A stretch of DNA of 64,000 nt, from NCBI RefSeq assembly GCF_002879855.1, contig NZ_PNYB01000009.1:62001-126000 (forward strand), in the 5' to 3' direction. The position numbers and the translations under genes are program-made. Positions 18,721 through 28,000 of this stretch are shown here, in pieces (position 1 is the stretch's first letter; the number at the start of each line of letters is the position of its first letter). The notes under the pieces were generated by a model. The model saw only the letters and a list, made by a program, of their open reading frames with translations, was not told where the DNA came from and ran no database searches. The DNA is from Trinickia soli. Its GTDB lineage: Bacteria; Pseudomonadota; Gammaproteobacteria; Burkholderiales; Burkholderiaceae.

Positions 18721-20256
18721 TTAATCTGCCGCGCGCGCTTCGGACGCGAACGAGAACGGGCTCGCCTGCGCGATTTGGCCTTCTTGCACGAGACGCGCGA
18801 TGGCCGCGATATCGGGCGCGAAGTAGCGATCGAGGTCGTAGTGCGGCACCTGGGCCCGCAGTATGTCCATCACGCCTTCGAGCGCTGCGCTCGTGCGATG
18901 CGGCGCGCGCAGATCGACGCCCTGCGCGGCGGCCAGCAACTCGATAGCCAGAATGTTCGCCGTGTTGCCGGCGATATCGGCCAACTTGCGCGCCGCAAAT
19001 GTCGCCATCGACACGTGATCTTCCTGATTCGCGGAAGTCGGCAGCGAATCGACCGACGCGGGGTGGGCCAGCGTCTTGTTCTCCGACGCAAGCGCGGCCG
19101 CCGTCACATGCGCAATCATGAAGCCCGAATTGACGCCGCCGTCTTTGACCAGGAACGGCGGTAATCCCGACAGGGTGGCGTCGATCAAAAGCGCGATACG
19201 ACGCTCGGCCAGCGCGCCGATTTCGGCGGCGGCCAAGGCCAGATTGTCGGCCGCGAACGCCACGGGCTCGGCGTGGAAATTGCCGCCCGACAGCACTTCG
19301 CCCGTATCGGGGAACACGAGCGGGTTGTCGGATACGGCGTTCGCTTCGATGAGCAGCACATCGGCCGCATGACGCATCTGGTCGAGACATGCGCCCATCA
19401 CTTGCGGCTGACAGCGCAGGCTGTACGGATCCTGCACTTTGCCGCAATCGCGATGCGACAGGTTGATGCGCGAGCCATCGAGCAGCGCCCGGTAGGCGGC
19501 GGCGGCTTCGATCTGGCCGCGGTGTCCGCGCAGTTCGTGAATGCGCGCGTCGAACGGCTTTACCGAGCCCGCGGCCGCATCGACCGACAACGCCCCCGCG
19601 ACGAGCGCTGTGCGGAACAGATCCTCGATTGCGAAAAGGTTGTACAAGGCCAATGCGGTCGACGCCTGCGTGCCGTTGAGCAGCGCCAGCCCTTCTTTCG
19701 CTTGCAAGGCAAGCGGGGCGAGGCCCGCGAGTTTCAGGCCTTCGGCCGCGCTCATACGCTCGCCGCGAGCACTCACTTCGCCGATGCCGAGCAGCGCGGC
19801 CGACATATGTGCGAGCGGCGACAGATCGCCCGATGCGCCCACCGAACCTTTGACGGGAATGATCGGCAACACATCCGCGTTGAACAGCGCGATCAGTGCG
19901 TCCATGACTTCGCCGCGGATGCCCGAATGACCGCGGCCCAGGCTCGACAGCTTGAGCGCGATCAGGAGTCGCACGACGGGCGCCGCCATCGGCTCGCCCA
20001 CTCCGACCGCATGCGAAAGAACGAGATTGCGCTGCAATAGCTCGAGTTGATCGTGCGGGATGTGGGTGCTGGCCAAGCGGCCGAAGCCCGTGTTGATGCC
20101 GTAGGCCGGTTCGCCTTTCGCGGCGATATCGGCAACGGCCTTCGCCCCGGCGTCGATTACGGGCCGGCTGGCGGGATCGAGCGTGAGCGTCACACGCTCG
20201 CGCGCAATGCGGCGCAGTTGGGGAAGCGTCAAATGGCCCGGCGTAAGAATCATCAT
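18721..20256 (-). CDS. hutH: Histidine ammonia-lyase
   Basis: A 511-residue enzyme deaminating L-histidine to trans-urocanate. The Ala-Ser-Gly triad that cyclises to the MIO electrophile is at residues 141-143 ([14 protein letters not shown]), and [11 protein letters not shown] is at 51-61. First gene of the operon. ATGs occur at 20265, 20256 and 20253; 20256 is favoured because AGGA lies 8 nt upstream whereas the first ATG abuts it. A promoter and HutC-like operator lie 70-100 bp upstream. Confidence 0.97.
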   Translation of the reverse strand: MMILTPGHLTLPQLRRIARERVTLTLDPASRPVIDAGAKAVADIAAKGEPAYGINTGFGRLASTHIPHDQLELLQRNLVLSHAVGVGEPMAAPVVRLLIALKLSSLGRGHSGIRGEVMDALIALFNADVLPIIPVKGSVGASGDLSPLAHMSAALLGIGEVSARGERMSAAEGLKLAGLAPLALQAKEGLALLNGTQASTALALYNLFAIEDLFRTALVAGALSVDAAAGSVKPFDARIHELRGHRGQIEAAAAYRALLDGSRINLSHRDCGKVQDPYSLRCQPQVMGACLDQMRHAADVLLIEANAVSDNPLVFPDTGEVLSGGNFHAEPVAFAADNLALAAAEIGALAERRIALLIDATLSGLPPFLVKDGGVNSGFMIAHVTAAALASENKTLAHPASVDSLPTSANQEDHVSMATFAARKLADIAGNTANILAIELLAAAQGVDLRAPHRTSAALEGVMDILRAQVPHYDLDRYFAPDIAAIARLVQEGQIAQASPFSFASEARAAD

Positions 20257-20324
20257 GGAAGGCATCCTGTGTTTGTTTCCGTGTTGCGCGGTGAACCGCG
20301 TCGGTCGATTCCGACTTGAAAGCG

Positions 20325-20353
20325 AGTCTAGTGCAGCCAACTTGTATAGACAA
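20325..20353 (-). promoter_or_regulatory. hut promoter with overlapping HutC-like operator O1
   Basis: On the minus strand TTGTCT (20353-20348), a 17-nt spacer and TAGACT (20330-20325) form a moderate sigma70 promoter about 60 bp upstream of hutH. The sequence TTGTATAGACAA at 20342-20353 (plus strand) is a near palindrome of the TGTA-N2-TACA type described for HutC. It covers the -35 box, so repressor binding should block RNA polymerase. Confidence 0.6.
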
Positions 20354-20521
20354 CTCGTTTTTACACACTCGGAGTCAGGGATTTCCATTAGACGAACCAG
20401 AAGCAGCGTGTCAGCTGAACCGGGCGCGATCGGTCGCTGCGGCGCGGCATGAATCGGATGACGGGGGCGGAAACGGCCGAGGGGCGTGGAGCGCCATGTC
20501 CTTACCGAATGGCGCCCGATG

Positions 20522-20533
20522 TTGTCTATACAA
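20522..20533. promoter_or_regulatory. Second HutC-like operator O2
   Basis: TTGTCTATACAA is the exact reverse complement of the 12-bp O1 core at 20342-20353. The centres are 180 bp apart. It is not placed over a recognisable promoter, so an auxiliary role, for example DNA looping or control of a plus-strand transcript, is possible. Confidence 0.5.
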
Positions 20534-20838
20534 ATCGGTCTAACCGACCCACAGGAACAGCGTTGCAGCGAGGTCGTCGCGTAGTTGTCCCCCGGTTGTC
20601 GGCAGCCGCCCCCCTTTGCACCTGCGGCGGGGTCCGCGCGCACCAAGACAGCGCATCGTCTGGTTGAAGCGGTGCCTATCCGTCCCTCGGCCGCCTGCGT
20701 GGCCGGCGGCCCGCGACGGGTACGGCTTGTGCTTCCACATAGGCAGAACAGGCGCAGCATTCATGCGCTCGGCGAGTTGGCGGCGATCGCACGCAGTACG
20801 CTCGACGGTTCAGCACACAGGCGATTCTTTCGACGACC
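20534..20838. other. Intergenic region between the hut operators and the small ORF
   Basis: About 300 bp upstream of O2. The open frames here are short, lack ribosome binding sites and read as high-GC shadows. Apart from a small inverted repeat (CGGTC/ACCG around 20536-20547) I see no RNA gene or repeat. Confidence 0.5.
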
Positions 20839-21042
20839 ATGAACAAGACGCAAGGGCAACGACAGCAAACGGACCTCATCGAACTCGCACGCGAATCGGG
20901 CATGGCGGTGCTGCTTGACGCGACGATCGGCCGCGAGCAATACGTGAGCGTGAGCGGATCGCTCGCAGCGCTCGCGCGCTTCGCGGATGCGGTCCGCAGC
21001 GAATCTGAGGCCGACGGAACCGATAACGGGAACAAGCGCTGA
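20839..21042 (+). CDS. Small hypothetical protein
   Basis: A 67-residue soluble acidic/basic mixed protein (QQTDLIELARESGMAVLLD, then AALARFADAVRSES). It has a plausible compact alpha/beta composition and codon usage like its neighbours, but no Shine-Dalgarno is evident and no family is recognised. It is preceded by the 570-bp hut upstream region and followed by 345 bp without genes. I consider it probably real but unproven. Confidence 0.45.
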   Translation: MNKTQGQRQQTDLIELARESGMAVLLDATIGREQYVSVSGSLAALARFADAVRSESEADGTDNGNKR

Positions 21043-21387
21043 CGGTGCGCGACTGACCGACTGACGCGCGAGCGCCCCCCCGGGAACGTTCGCGTGCAAT
21101 TGCCGCCACGCATCGCTATGACGCGCGCGGCGAGCACTCCCCGTTGTTCACGCACCGCCCCTGCAACCTGCCTTCAACCCGCCTTCCGACGCACCGAACC
21201 GGCGCGCATGCCACCGCCGCCTACCAAAGGTGTCAGTTACAGATCCGCATAGGAATGCTTAAATCCGGCACGACCGAATGCATTCGGCGCGGCGCACCAC
21301 GGCGGCCGTCGCCATGAAGGTCCGAGCGCAGTCCGCTCTCGCCCAGGGCTCCGTCTACTCCCCGCAACTTTCGCATGAGGTACAAGC
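21043..21387. other. Gene-free stretch upstream of a LysR gene, with a 14-bp palindrome
   Basis: No supported gene. It contains a perfect 14-bp palindrome CCGAATGCATTCGG at 21274-21287, about 100 bp upstream of the LysR start, which could be its operator. GAGG at about 21379 provides the ribosome binding site for the LysR gene. Confidence 0.5.
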
Positions 21388-22470
21388 ATGGCAACGCCTC
21401 TCGTCCGACTCGCATCGCTCGATCTGATTCGCGGTTTCGTCGCGGTCGGTCGCCGCATGAGCGTCACGCTCGCGGCAGAAGATCTATGCCTCACACAATC
21501 TGCCGTCAGCCGACAGATCCATTCGCTCGAAGATGCGCTGGGCGTGGCGTTATTTCACCGCGGCTACCGCTCTATCTCTTTCACGCAGGCCGGCGAGCGT
21601 TTGTTCCGCACGGCCGATAGCGTCGTGCGCCAACTGCAGGACACCTGCGACACCATCATGCGGCCTGCCGAGCGGCAGCCGGTGACGATCACGGCCGGCA
21701 TCGGCGCGACCGCGGCCTGGTTGCTGCCGCGCCTCACGCAGTTGCAGCAGCGCTATCCGTCGCTCGACGTGCGCATCGCGGCGAACGACAAGGTGCTCGA
21801 CCTGCATACCGAGGGCATCGATCTCGCGCTTCGGTACGCGAGCGTCGCTCACGCCCCGACCGGGGCGAAGCGGCTGTTCGACGACTCCATCGTTCCCGTT
21901 GCCCATCCGTCGCTCGGCGTGAGCCGGCTCGACGCCGAAGCGCTCGCCAGCCATGCGCTGATCGAATGCGACGAAGCAAGCGGGCCGCCGCTGCGATGGT
22001 CCGATCAATTGGCTGCCGCGGGGCTCGGCACAGTCGCGCCGTGCGCCATACTGCACTTCGAGCGATTCGAGCAGGCGCTGCAGGCCGCGCTCGCGGGGCA
22101 GGGTATCGCGCTGGGACGCGCCGGGCGCGTCGATCCGCTGATTGCGGAAGGCAAACTGGTCGCGCTCGGCACCGGCAAGGGCCGTCCCGGCGGCTACGCC
22201 TACTGGCTCGTGCAAGCCGACGCGGCCCCGCGGCAGGAAGTGCGTGATGTCGCCCAATGGCTGCTCGATCAGGCGCGCACGCAAGGCTCGACCGGCAGGC
22301 CTACCCCAACCAGCGGCGGCGCCGGACGAAACGCTACCGCATCCGAATCGGTTGCGGGCCAACCGGCGCCCTCACCGCAGCACAGCGAACCGGACAACCG
22401 TGCGCCCATGGCTACTGCCGCGATGGCCGTGGACAAGGCCGCGGCAGGCCAGCGGGTCGCACTTTCGTAA
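21388..22470 (+). CDS. LysR family transcriptional regulator with long C-terminal tail
   Basis: A 360-residue LysR regulator of the GcvA type. The winged helix at residues 9-68 contains LAAEDLCLTQSAVSRQIHSL, and the effector domain (GIGATAAWLLPRL, DLHTEGIDLALRYA) ends near residue 300. The remaining about 60 residues (STGRPTPTSGGAGRNATASE onward) are low-complexity Ala/Pro/Gly/Ser, longer than the family norm of about 300. It is followed on the same strand by the orphan ABC ATPase after 133 bp. The target is not evident because the upstream side is gene-free. Confidence 0.85.
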   Translation: MATPLVRLASLDLIRGFVAVGRRMSVTLAAEDLCLTQSAVSRQIHSLEDALGVALFHRGYRSISFTQAGERLFRTADSVVRQLQDTCDTIMRPAERQPVTITAGIGATAAWLLPRLTQLQQRYPSLDVRIAANDKVLDLHTEGIDLALRYASVAHAPTGAKRLFDDSIVPVAHPSLGVSRLDAEALASHALIECDEASGPPLRWSDQLAAAGLGTVAPCAILHFERFEQALQAALAGQGIALGRAGRVDPLIAEGKLVALGTGKGRPGGYAYWLVQADAAPRQEVRDVAQWLLDQARTQGSTGRPTPTSGGAGRNATASESVAGQPAPSPQHSEPDNRAPMATAAMAVDKAAAGQRVALS

Positions 22471-22603
22471 AGCGAGCGACGCGGGGCTCTTATCCCACTA
22501 TTTGTGGTAGTTGTCGCCGAACGATCCGGCGGGTGAAATCGACGGCGTTCGTACCGGGCGTGCGCTACAGCGCGCCGGGCGAGCGTCCCGGAGGTGACAC
22601 CCG

Positions 22604-23308
22604 ATGCGCATGCCGTTGCTGCAAATCGAATCGCTCGCCGCCGGCTACGGCAAGAGCGACGTACTCGACGACATTTCGGTCGCACTGTTCCCCGGCAGCC
22701 TCGCCTATGTGTTGGGTGCGGGCGGCGCCGGCAAAACCACGCTGCTGATGACGATCGCGGGGCTGGTGCGCCCAAAGCGGGGAGCAATCCGTCTCGACGG
22801 CGAAGATATCCGCCGCAAACGCCCAAGCGAGCTGCTGGCGCGCGGCATTGCGTATGTGCCGCGCAACCGCCTGCTCTTCAGTTCGCTATCAGTGCGGGAT
22901 AACCTGCTCGCCGGCGTCTGGCGCGAGACGGACCGGCCGCGCATCGAAGCCGACGTCGCGCGCCTCACGCAACGCTTTCCCTTTCTCGCAACGTGCGGCG
23001 GACAGAGCGCAACGCGCCTCACGAACGGCGAGCGCCAATTGCTCGCGATCGCACGGGCGCTGATGACGCGGCCGCGCCTGTTGCTATTGGACGATCCGTT
23101 CGACGCATTGGCGCCGCTCGAAGCCGAGCGCGTTGCGCGCCTGGGCGCCGAACTTGCCGCCGAAGGCGCTGCCGTCGTGATTGCGCAACGAAATGCGACG
23201 CCGGCCGCATGGCCCGGCGAACAGGCCTATCTGCTCGACGGCGGGCGCCTCTGCCGTTCCGAGCCGTGCATCGGGCGTTCGTGGCCCGGGCTTGCGGCTT
23301 CCCCGTGA
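22604..23308 (+). CDS. LivF-like ABC transporter ATP-binding protein, orphan with altered motifs
   Basis: A 234-residue ATPase domain most like LivF of branched-chain amino acid transporters. Walker A (GAGGAGKTT, residues 38-46) is intact. Other motifs deviate: the Q-loop region is YVPRNRLLF with Arg87 where LivF has Gln/Glu, the signature is LTNGERQ (139-145) instead of LSGGEQQ, and Walker B is LLLLDDP with Asp164 replacing the catalytic Glu. No permease, LivG or binding protein is adjacent. A perfect anti-16S complement GGAGGTGA (22590-22597) is 6 nt before the ATG, so it is set up for strong translation. It may be a weak or regulatory ATPase, or a gene decaying after loss of its partners. 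Confidence 0.8.
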   Translation: MRMPLLQIESLAAGYGKSDVLDDISVALFPGSLAYVLGAGGAGKTTLLMTIAGLVRPKRGAIRLDGEDIRRKRPSELLARGIAYVPRNRLLFSSLSVRDNLLAGVWRETDRPRIEADVARLTQRFPFLATCGGQSATRLTNGERQLLAIARALMTRPRLLLLDDPFDALAPLEAERVARLGAELAAEGAAVVIAQRNATPAAWPGEQAYLLDGGRLCRSEPCIGRSWPGLAASP

Positions 23309-23491
23309 ACGATTACGCTGTGGGCCGACATTGCGCGGTTCGGGCATCCCGTCAAATGACGGACGGTATGCGCCGCCAATTCGACGATCGCAATTTCCGG
23401 AAAATGGCTCCAATCAGTGCGGCCGAATATTCCCTTCTCATTAGCGAGCGAACCGATAAACGCAGATAAACGCGCACATTGTCATGCGCAA

Positions 23492-24205
23492 TCACTGAAG
23501 CAAGCCAAGCATCGCCGCACGAACGACGGCTGCCGTCTTGTTCGTCGTTTTCAGCTTCATGACGGCGTTCTTCACATGGAAATTGACCGTATCGACCGAA
23601 ATCACGAGGATCTTCGAGATCTCGCCGGACGTCTTGCCGTCGGCGGCCCATTTGAGGACTTCGACTTCGCGATCGGTCAGGCCGCGCTCGGGGTCCGACA
23701 TCAGCGTCGGCATCAGCACACGCTTGAGCGACAGGTGCGCCGTACTGACGAGCCAACGCATCTTGACCTCGTTTTCGTTGAGCTCGTCAGTCGTGAGCGG
23801 ATCGGCCGAGCGCGCGAGCGTCAACATGCCGCCGACGCCGCAGCTGTCGAAGGCCGACTGCGCCCAGCCGAAACGCAGGCCGTGCGACTGCGCCTCGCGC
23901 CACAGCTCGGGCACGCCACTGAACAGCGCATCGCTCCAGATGATCGGCGATTGCGAGCGCCGTGCGTGTTGCACGGTCGGGTCGATCTCGACATAGCGCG
24001 CTTCCTGATACCGCTTCTTCCACGCCTCGGGGTAGTTGCTCAACATGCGCGTTTTCGGCTTGGACAACGGCCAGGGCGCGCGCAAACCATACGCGCAGAA
24101 CTCGAAACCCAGACCTCGCGCCGCCGCCTCGATCTTGCTGAAGATCTCCGTATCGGAGTTCGTGCGATTCACTTCGTACAACAATTCCTCGGCCCAGCTT
24201 TTCAT
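23492..24205 (-). CDS. LuxR family quorum-sensing regulator (AHL-binding), solo
   Basis: A 237-residue LuxR-type receptor. The autoinducer-binding domain (residues 1-165) retains the conserved ligand residues Trp62, Tyr66, Asp75, Pro76, Trp90 and a Gly near 123 (WKKRY, VEIDPTV, IIWSD). The C-terminal LuxR helix-turn-helix (about 173-235) includes LTDREVEVLKWAADGKTSGE. The pattern resembles CepR/SolR-type proteins of Burkholderiaceae. No luxI-type synthase is in the window, so it is a solo receptor or paired elsewhere. AAGGGGG lies 5 nt upstream of the ATG. The 855-bp region upstream separates it from the divergent penicillin-binding protein gene. Confidence 0.9.
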   Translation of the reverse strand: MKSWAEELLYEVNRTNSDTEIFSKIEAAARGLGFEFCAYGLRAPWPLSKPKTRMLSNYPEAWKKRYQEARYVEIDPTVQHARRSQSPIIWSDALFSGVPELWREAQSHGLRFGWAQSAFDSCGVGGMLTLARSADPLTTDELNENEVKMRWLVSTAHLSLKRVLMPTLMSDPERGLTDREVEVLKWAADGKTSGEISKILVISVDTVNFHVKNAVMKLKTTNKTAAVVRAAMLGLLQ

Positions 24206-25060
24206 TTATGCCCCCTTGTCGTCGCGCAAGCCATGCGATCGACCTGCGCGATACCGAAACGGCCGCGCCACGCGGCCGGAGTATCGACATCCCGTCATGC
24301 ATCTCCCACGACCGGCACAAGCCGGGCCGCGGCTCTCGGTGAGATGCACGCCAAAGGCTCTTCTTTGGTTCAATGCAGAACTTCAATTGACGATGGCTTG
24401 ACGCCCGCCATTTCTCCACGTGCGACTCGCTGACGGCTGCACGTCGCGGCCCGCGACAATCACGGGCGATCAGTTGCGTCTGCCACGGGCAAGCGGCGCT
24501 TCGTTGTTGATTGCGCCAGCGCCCCGTCTGCCGTATTGCTTAAATCTCTGCAGCGCTTTTGTGTCGTTTAGTCGGCGCCCGCCCGAGCGCAGATTTAAAC
24601 GAACGTAATCATCGCACATTTTCGGCGTTGAAAATTCGTAGCAAACCTCGGTTAACGTTGAATCGCGCGTTGAATTCGCGCGCGCGAGAAAGTAATACCG
24701 GCGGCATTATCAGACTAACAACACGCAACGTCATATTTACGCAGCGAAGGAGCATCGATAATGCACGCTATGCGTTCCGGGTTTCTGGCAACGCGCGTCG
24801 ACGCTCGCCGTGGTGCGCGACCTCCGGCGCGCTGAAACACACGCGCGACTTCAGGTGTACGGGTTGCTCCGATCGACGCGGAAGGCCGCCGATGCGACCC
24901 CGGCGGCAAACGCGCGAGGCGATCCGTGTGTGCGGTCACACAACGCACACTGCACAGGCGTCCGGCGCACGATTACACTAGTACGAGCGTCGTCAGTGCG
25001 CTATTGCGCCTGCGACGCGATCGCGCACGGTTTGCGCGACGCGGCCCACGGAGCCTGATC
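24206..25060. other. Long AT-richer intergenic region between luxR and the PBP gene
   Basis: 855 bp without an established gene. The part 24500-24760 is clearly less GC-rich than the surroundings. It contains the 8-bp inverted repeat TTAAATCT (24540-24547)/AGATTTAA (24591-24598) with 43 nt between, and a 24-codon reading frame with a good Shine-Dalgarno at 24761. I found no convincing lux box (dyad of the CTG-N10-CAG type) by eye. The region may hold promoters for both divergent genes or a small RNA. Confidence 0.45.
24761..24835 (+). CDS. Possible small ORF (24 codons)
   Basis: ATG at 24761 is preceded by GAAGGAG (24746-24752) with 8-nt spacing, one of the better ribosome binding sites in the region. 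The peptide is MHAMRSGFLATRVDARRGAR followed by PPAR, basic and without a known family. It could be a leader peptide or a small protein; chance cannot be excluded. Confidence 0.3.
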   Translation: MHAMRSGFLATRVDARRGARPPAR

Positions 25061-28000
25061 ATGAACCGCCCACTCGCCCGCCTGCCCTTGCGCTACATCG
25101 CCACGATGTCGCCGGGCGCGCGATGGAAATGGCTCACGTTCGTCGGCATCGCTGCGCTCGTCGGCGTATGTGCGTACTTCGTCTCCCTGGAAATGCAGAC
25201 TTCGCGGCTGCAAGCCCGCTATTTCGCCAATCTCGGTCGACAGGTATCGTTTTCAGTCGAATCCGGCCCGAGCAACGACATTCGTTTCCCATCACCGGGC
25301 GGCCCTTACGACCTGCGTCTCGGCTATTCGCGGCTGCCCGATTTCGAAGCCCGGCTGCGCGCGCGCGGCTACGTCGTCACCAGCCAGGCCCGCGATTCGT
25401 CGATGATGAAGTCGCTTGCCGAGCGCGGCTTGTTCATTCCTTACGCAGAAAAGGATCAGGCCGGATTGCGCCTGTTCGATGATGTCGGGGTGCCGCTGTT
25501 CAGCGCACGCTATCCGGCGCTTGCCTACGACGACTACGATTCGATTCCGCCGCTGATCGTCGGGGCGCTCGTGTTCATCGAAGACCGCTACCTGCTGGAT
25601 ACCACCCAGCCCGACCGCAATCCGGCTATCGATTGGGGCCGTTTCGGGCGCGCCCTGTCCGATCAAGCGCTACGTTTGGTCAATCGCAATCAGCACACGC
25701 CGGGGGGCAGCACGCTCGCCACCCAGACCGAAAAATTCCGGCACTCGCCCGGGGGGCGCACCGCTACGCCGCCCGAGAAACTGCGGCAAATCATCTCCGC
25801 GTCGATGCGCGCTTATCTCGGCGGCGAAAACACGATGGCCGTGCGCAAGTCGATCGTCGTTCACTACCTCAATACGGTGCCGCTCGCGGCGCAGCCCGGG
25901 ATCGGCGAGGTCGAGGGGCTCGGCGACGGGCTCACGGCCTGGTACGGACGCGATTTCGCCGAAGTCAATCGCCTGCTTGCGCAAGCGGGCGCCGAAACGG
26001 GCAACGGCCCGGTCGCGCCCGGCGTGCTCGCGGACCAGGCGCTCGCGTTCAAGCAAGCGCTCTCGCTGTTGATCGCGCAGCGCGCGCCGTCGTACTACCT
26101 CGTGCGCAACCGGCCGGCGCTGACGACGCTGACCGACAGCTATATCCGCGTGCTCGCCGCCAACGGCGTCATTTCCGCGCCGCTGCGCGACGCCGCGCTG
26201 TCGGCCTCGCTCGAGACGCACAAGGCCGCGCCACCGCAGCCCACGATGTCGTACGTCGCGCGCAAAGCGGTCACGCTCGTGCGCTCGCAATTGCAGCGGG
26301 CGCTGGGCGTGCAAAGCTTTTACGACCTCGACCGGCTCGACCTGACCGTGCATTCGACGTTGGACGACGCCGTGCAGCGCGCCGTCAGCGAGCGACTGGC
26401 CCAGGCCGCCACGATCGAGGGCGCCAAGGCGGCGGGCCTGTATGGCTTCGAGATGCTGCGGCCCGGCGACGATCCGTCGAAGATCTCCTTCAGCTTCGTC
26501 CTCTTCGAACACAAGGACGGCGCCGACGTCGTCCGCGTGCAAACCGACAGCGTGAATCAGCCGTTCGACATCAACGGCGGTGCGCGACTCAATCTTGGCT
26601 CGACGGCGAAGTTGAGAACACTGGTCACCTATTTGCAAATCGTGACGACGCTGCACGATCGGTATGCAACGCTTAGCAACACTGAGCTCAAGCATGTGAA
26701 CGTCGATACGCTCGACGGTCTTTCGCGCTGGGCCGTGGATTACCTCGCTCACACACAGGACCGCTCGCTCCCGGCCATGCTCGACGCCGCCGTCGAGCGC
26801 AAATATTCAGCCAGTCCCGGCGAAACGTTCTATACGGGCGGCGGCGCGCAGACCTTCACGAATTTCGACAAATCGGACAATGGGCGCATTCTGACTGTGC
26901 GCGAAGCATTCCAGCATTCGGTGAATCTGGTGTTCGTGCGGCTGATGCGCGACATCGTCCACTACGAGATGATTCAGTCGGCAGGGCCGTCCGCGCACTG
27001 GTTCGACGACCCCGCGCTGCGCCGCCGCTACCTCTTGCAATTCGCCAATCAGGAGAGCCTCGTCTACCTGCACCGGTTTTACGTGAAGTATCAGGGGAAG
27101 ACGCCTGACGAAGCGCTCGATGCGCTCGTGGCCGACATGCGCAAAAGCCCGCCCAGGCTCGCGACGGCGTTGCGCAGCGTCGCGCCCGATGAACCCTTCT
27201 CCCGGTTCGCGCAGCGCATGCGCGCCGCGCTGAAGAATACGCCGAGCGCGTCGCTCGCCGACGAGGACCTCGCCAAGCTGTACGCGAAGTACGCCGTCGA
27301 CAAATTCAACCTCAACGACCGCGGCTATATCTCGGGCGTGCATCCGATTGCGCTGTGGATGCTCGCTTATCTGCGCATACACCCCGATGCCACCGAGGCC
27401 GAACTGCGCACGGCAAGCCGCGACGCGCGCCTCACGTCGTATGCATGGCTGTTCAAGACGCGCCATCATCTGACGCAGGATCGACGCATCCGCCATATGG
27501 TCGAGCTGCAGGCCTACGCGGCGATCAGCAAGTCGTGGCGCGCGCTCGGCTATCCGTTCGAGAACGTCACGCCGTCGTACGCAGCGGCGATCGGGGCATC
27601 CGGCGACCGGCCCGACGCGCTCGCACAACTGATCGGCATCATCGCGGGCGACGGCAGGATGCGCCGCCCGCACAGCGTCGATACGCTCGCCTTCGCCGCG
27701 GGCACCCCCTTCGAGACGCAGTTCGCGCGAGCGCCGAGCGCCGGCGATCAGGTCGTTTCGCCGGAGATCGCCGCCGTTGCGCGGCGGCTGCTGCGCAGCG
27801 TCGTTCTCGGCGGCACGGGCGCGCGCTTATCGACAGGGCTGCCGCTCGGCAATGGTCGCACGCTCGATGTCTACGGCAAGACCGGCACCGGAGACCAGCG
27901 CTTCGATGTCTATGCGCGCGGCGGGCGGCTCATCGAGTCGCGCAAGGTCAATCGCACGGCAACGTTCGTGTTCGTCATCGGCGACCGCTTCTACGGCACG

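Noticed and set aside
24559-24981. Plus-strand frame of 140 codons upstream of the PBP gene
   Set aside because: No Shine-Dalgarno, Arg-rich shadow-like composition and it crosses the AT-rich island; more likely noncoding, with the 24-codon frame at 24761 in a different frame having better signals.
24206-25060. lux box near the LuxR gene
   Set aside because: No convincing 18-20 bp dyad of the CTG-N10-CAG type was found by eye; a weight-matrix scan would be needed.
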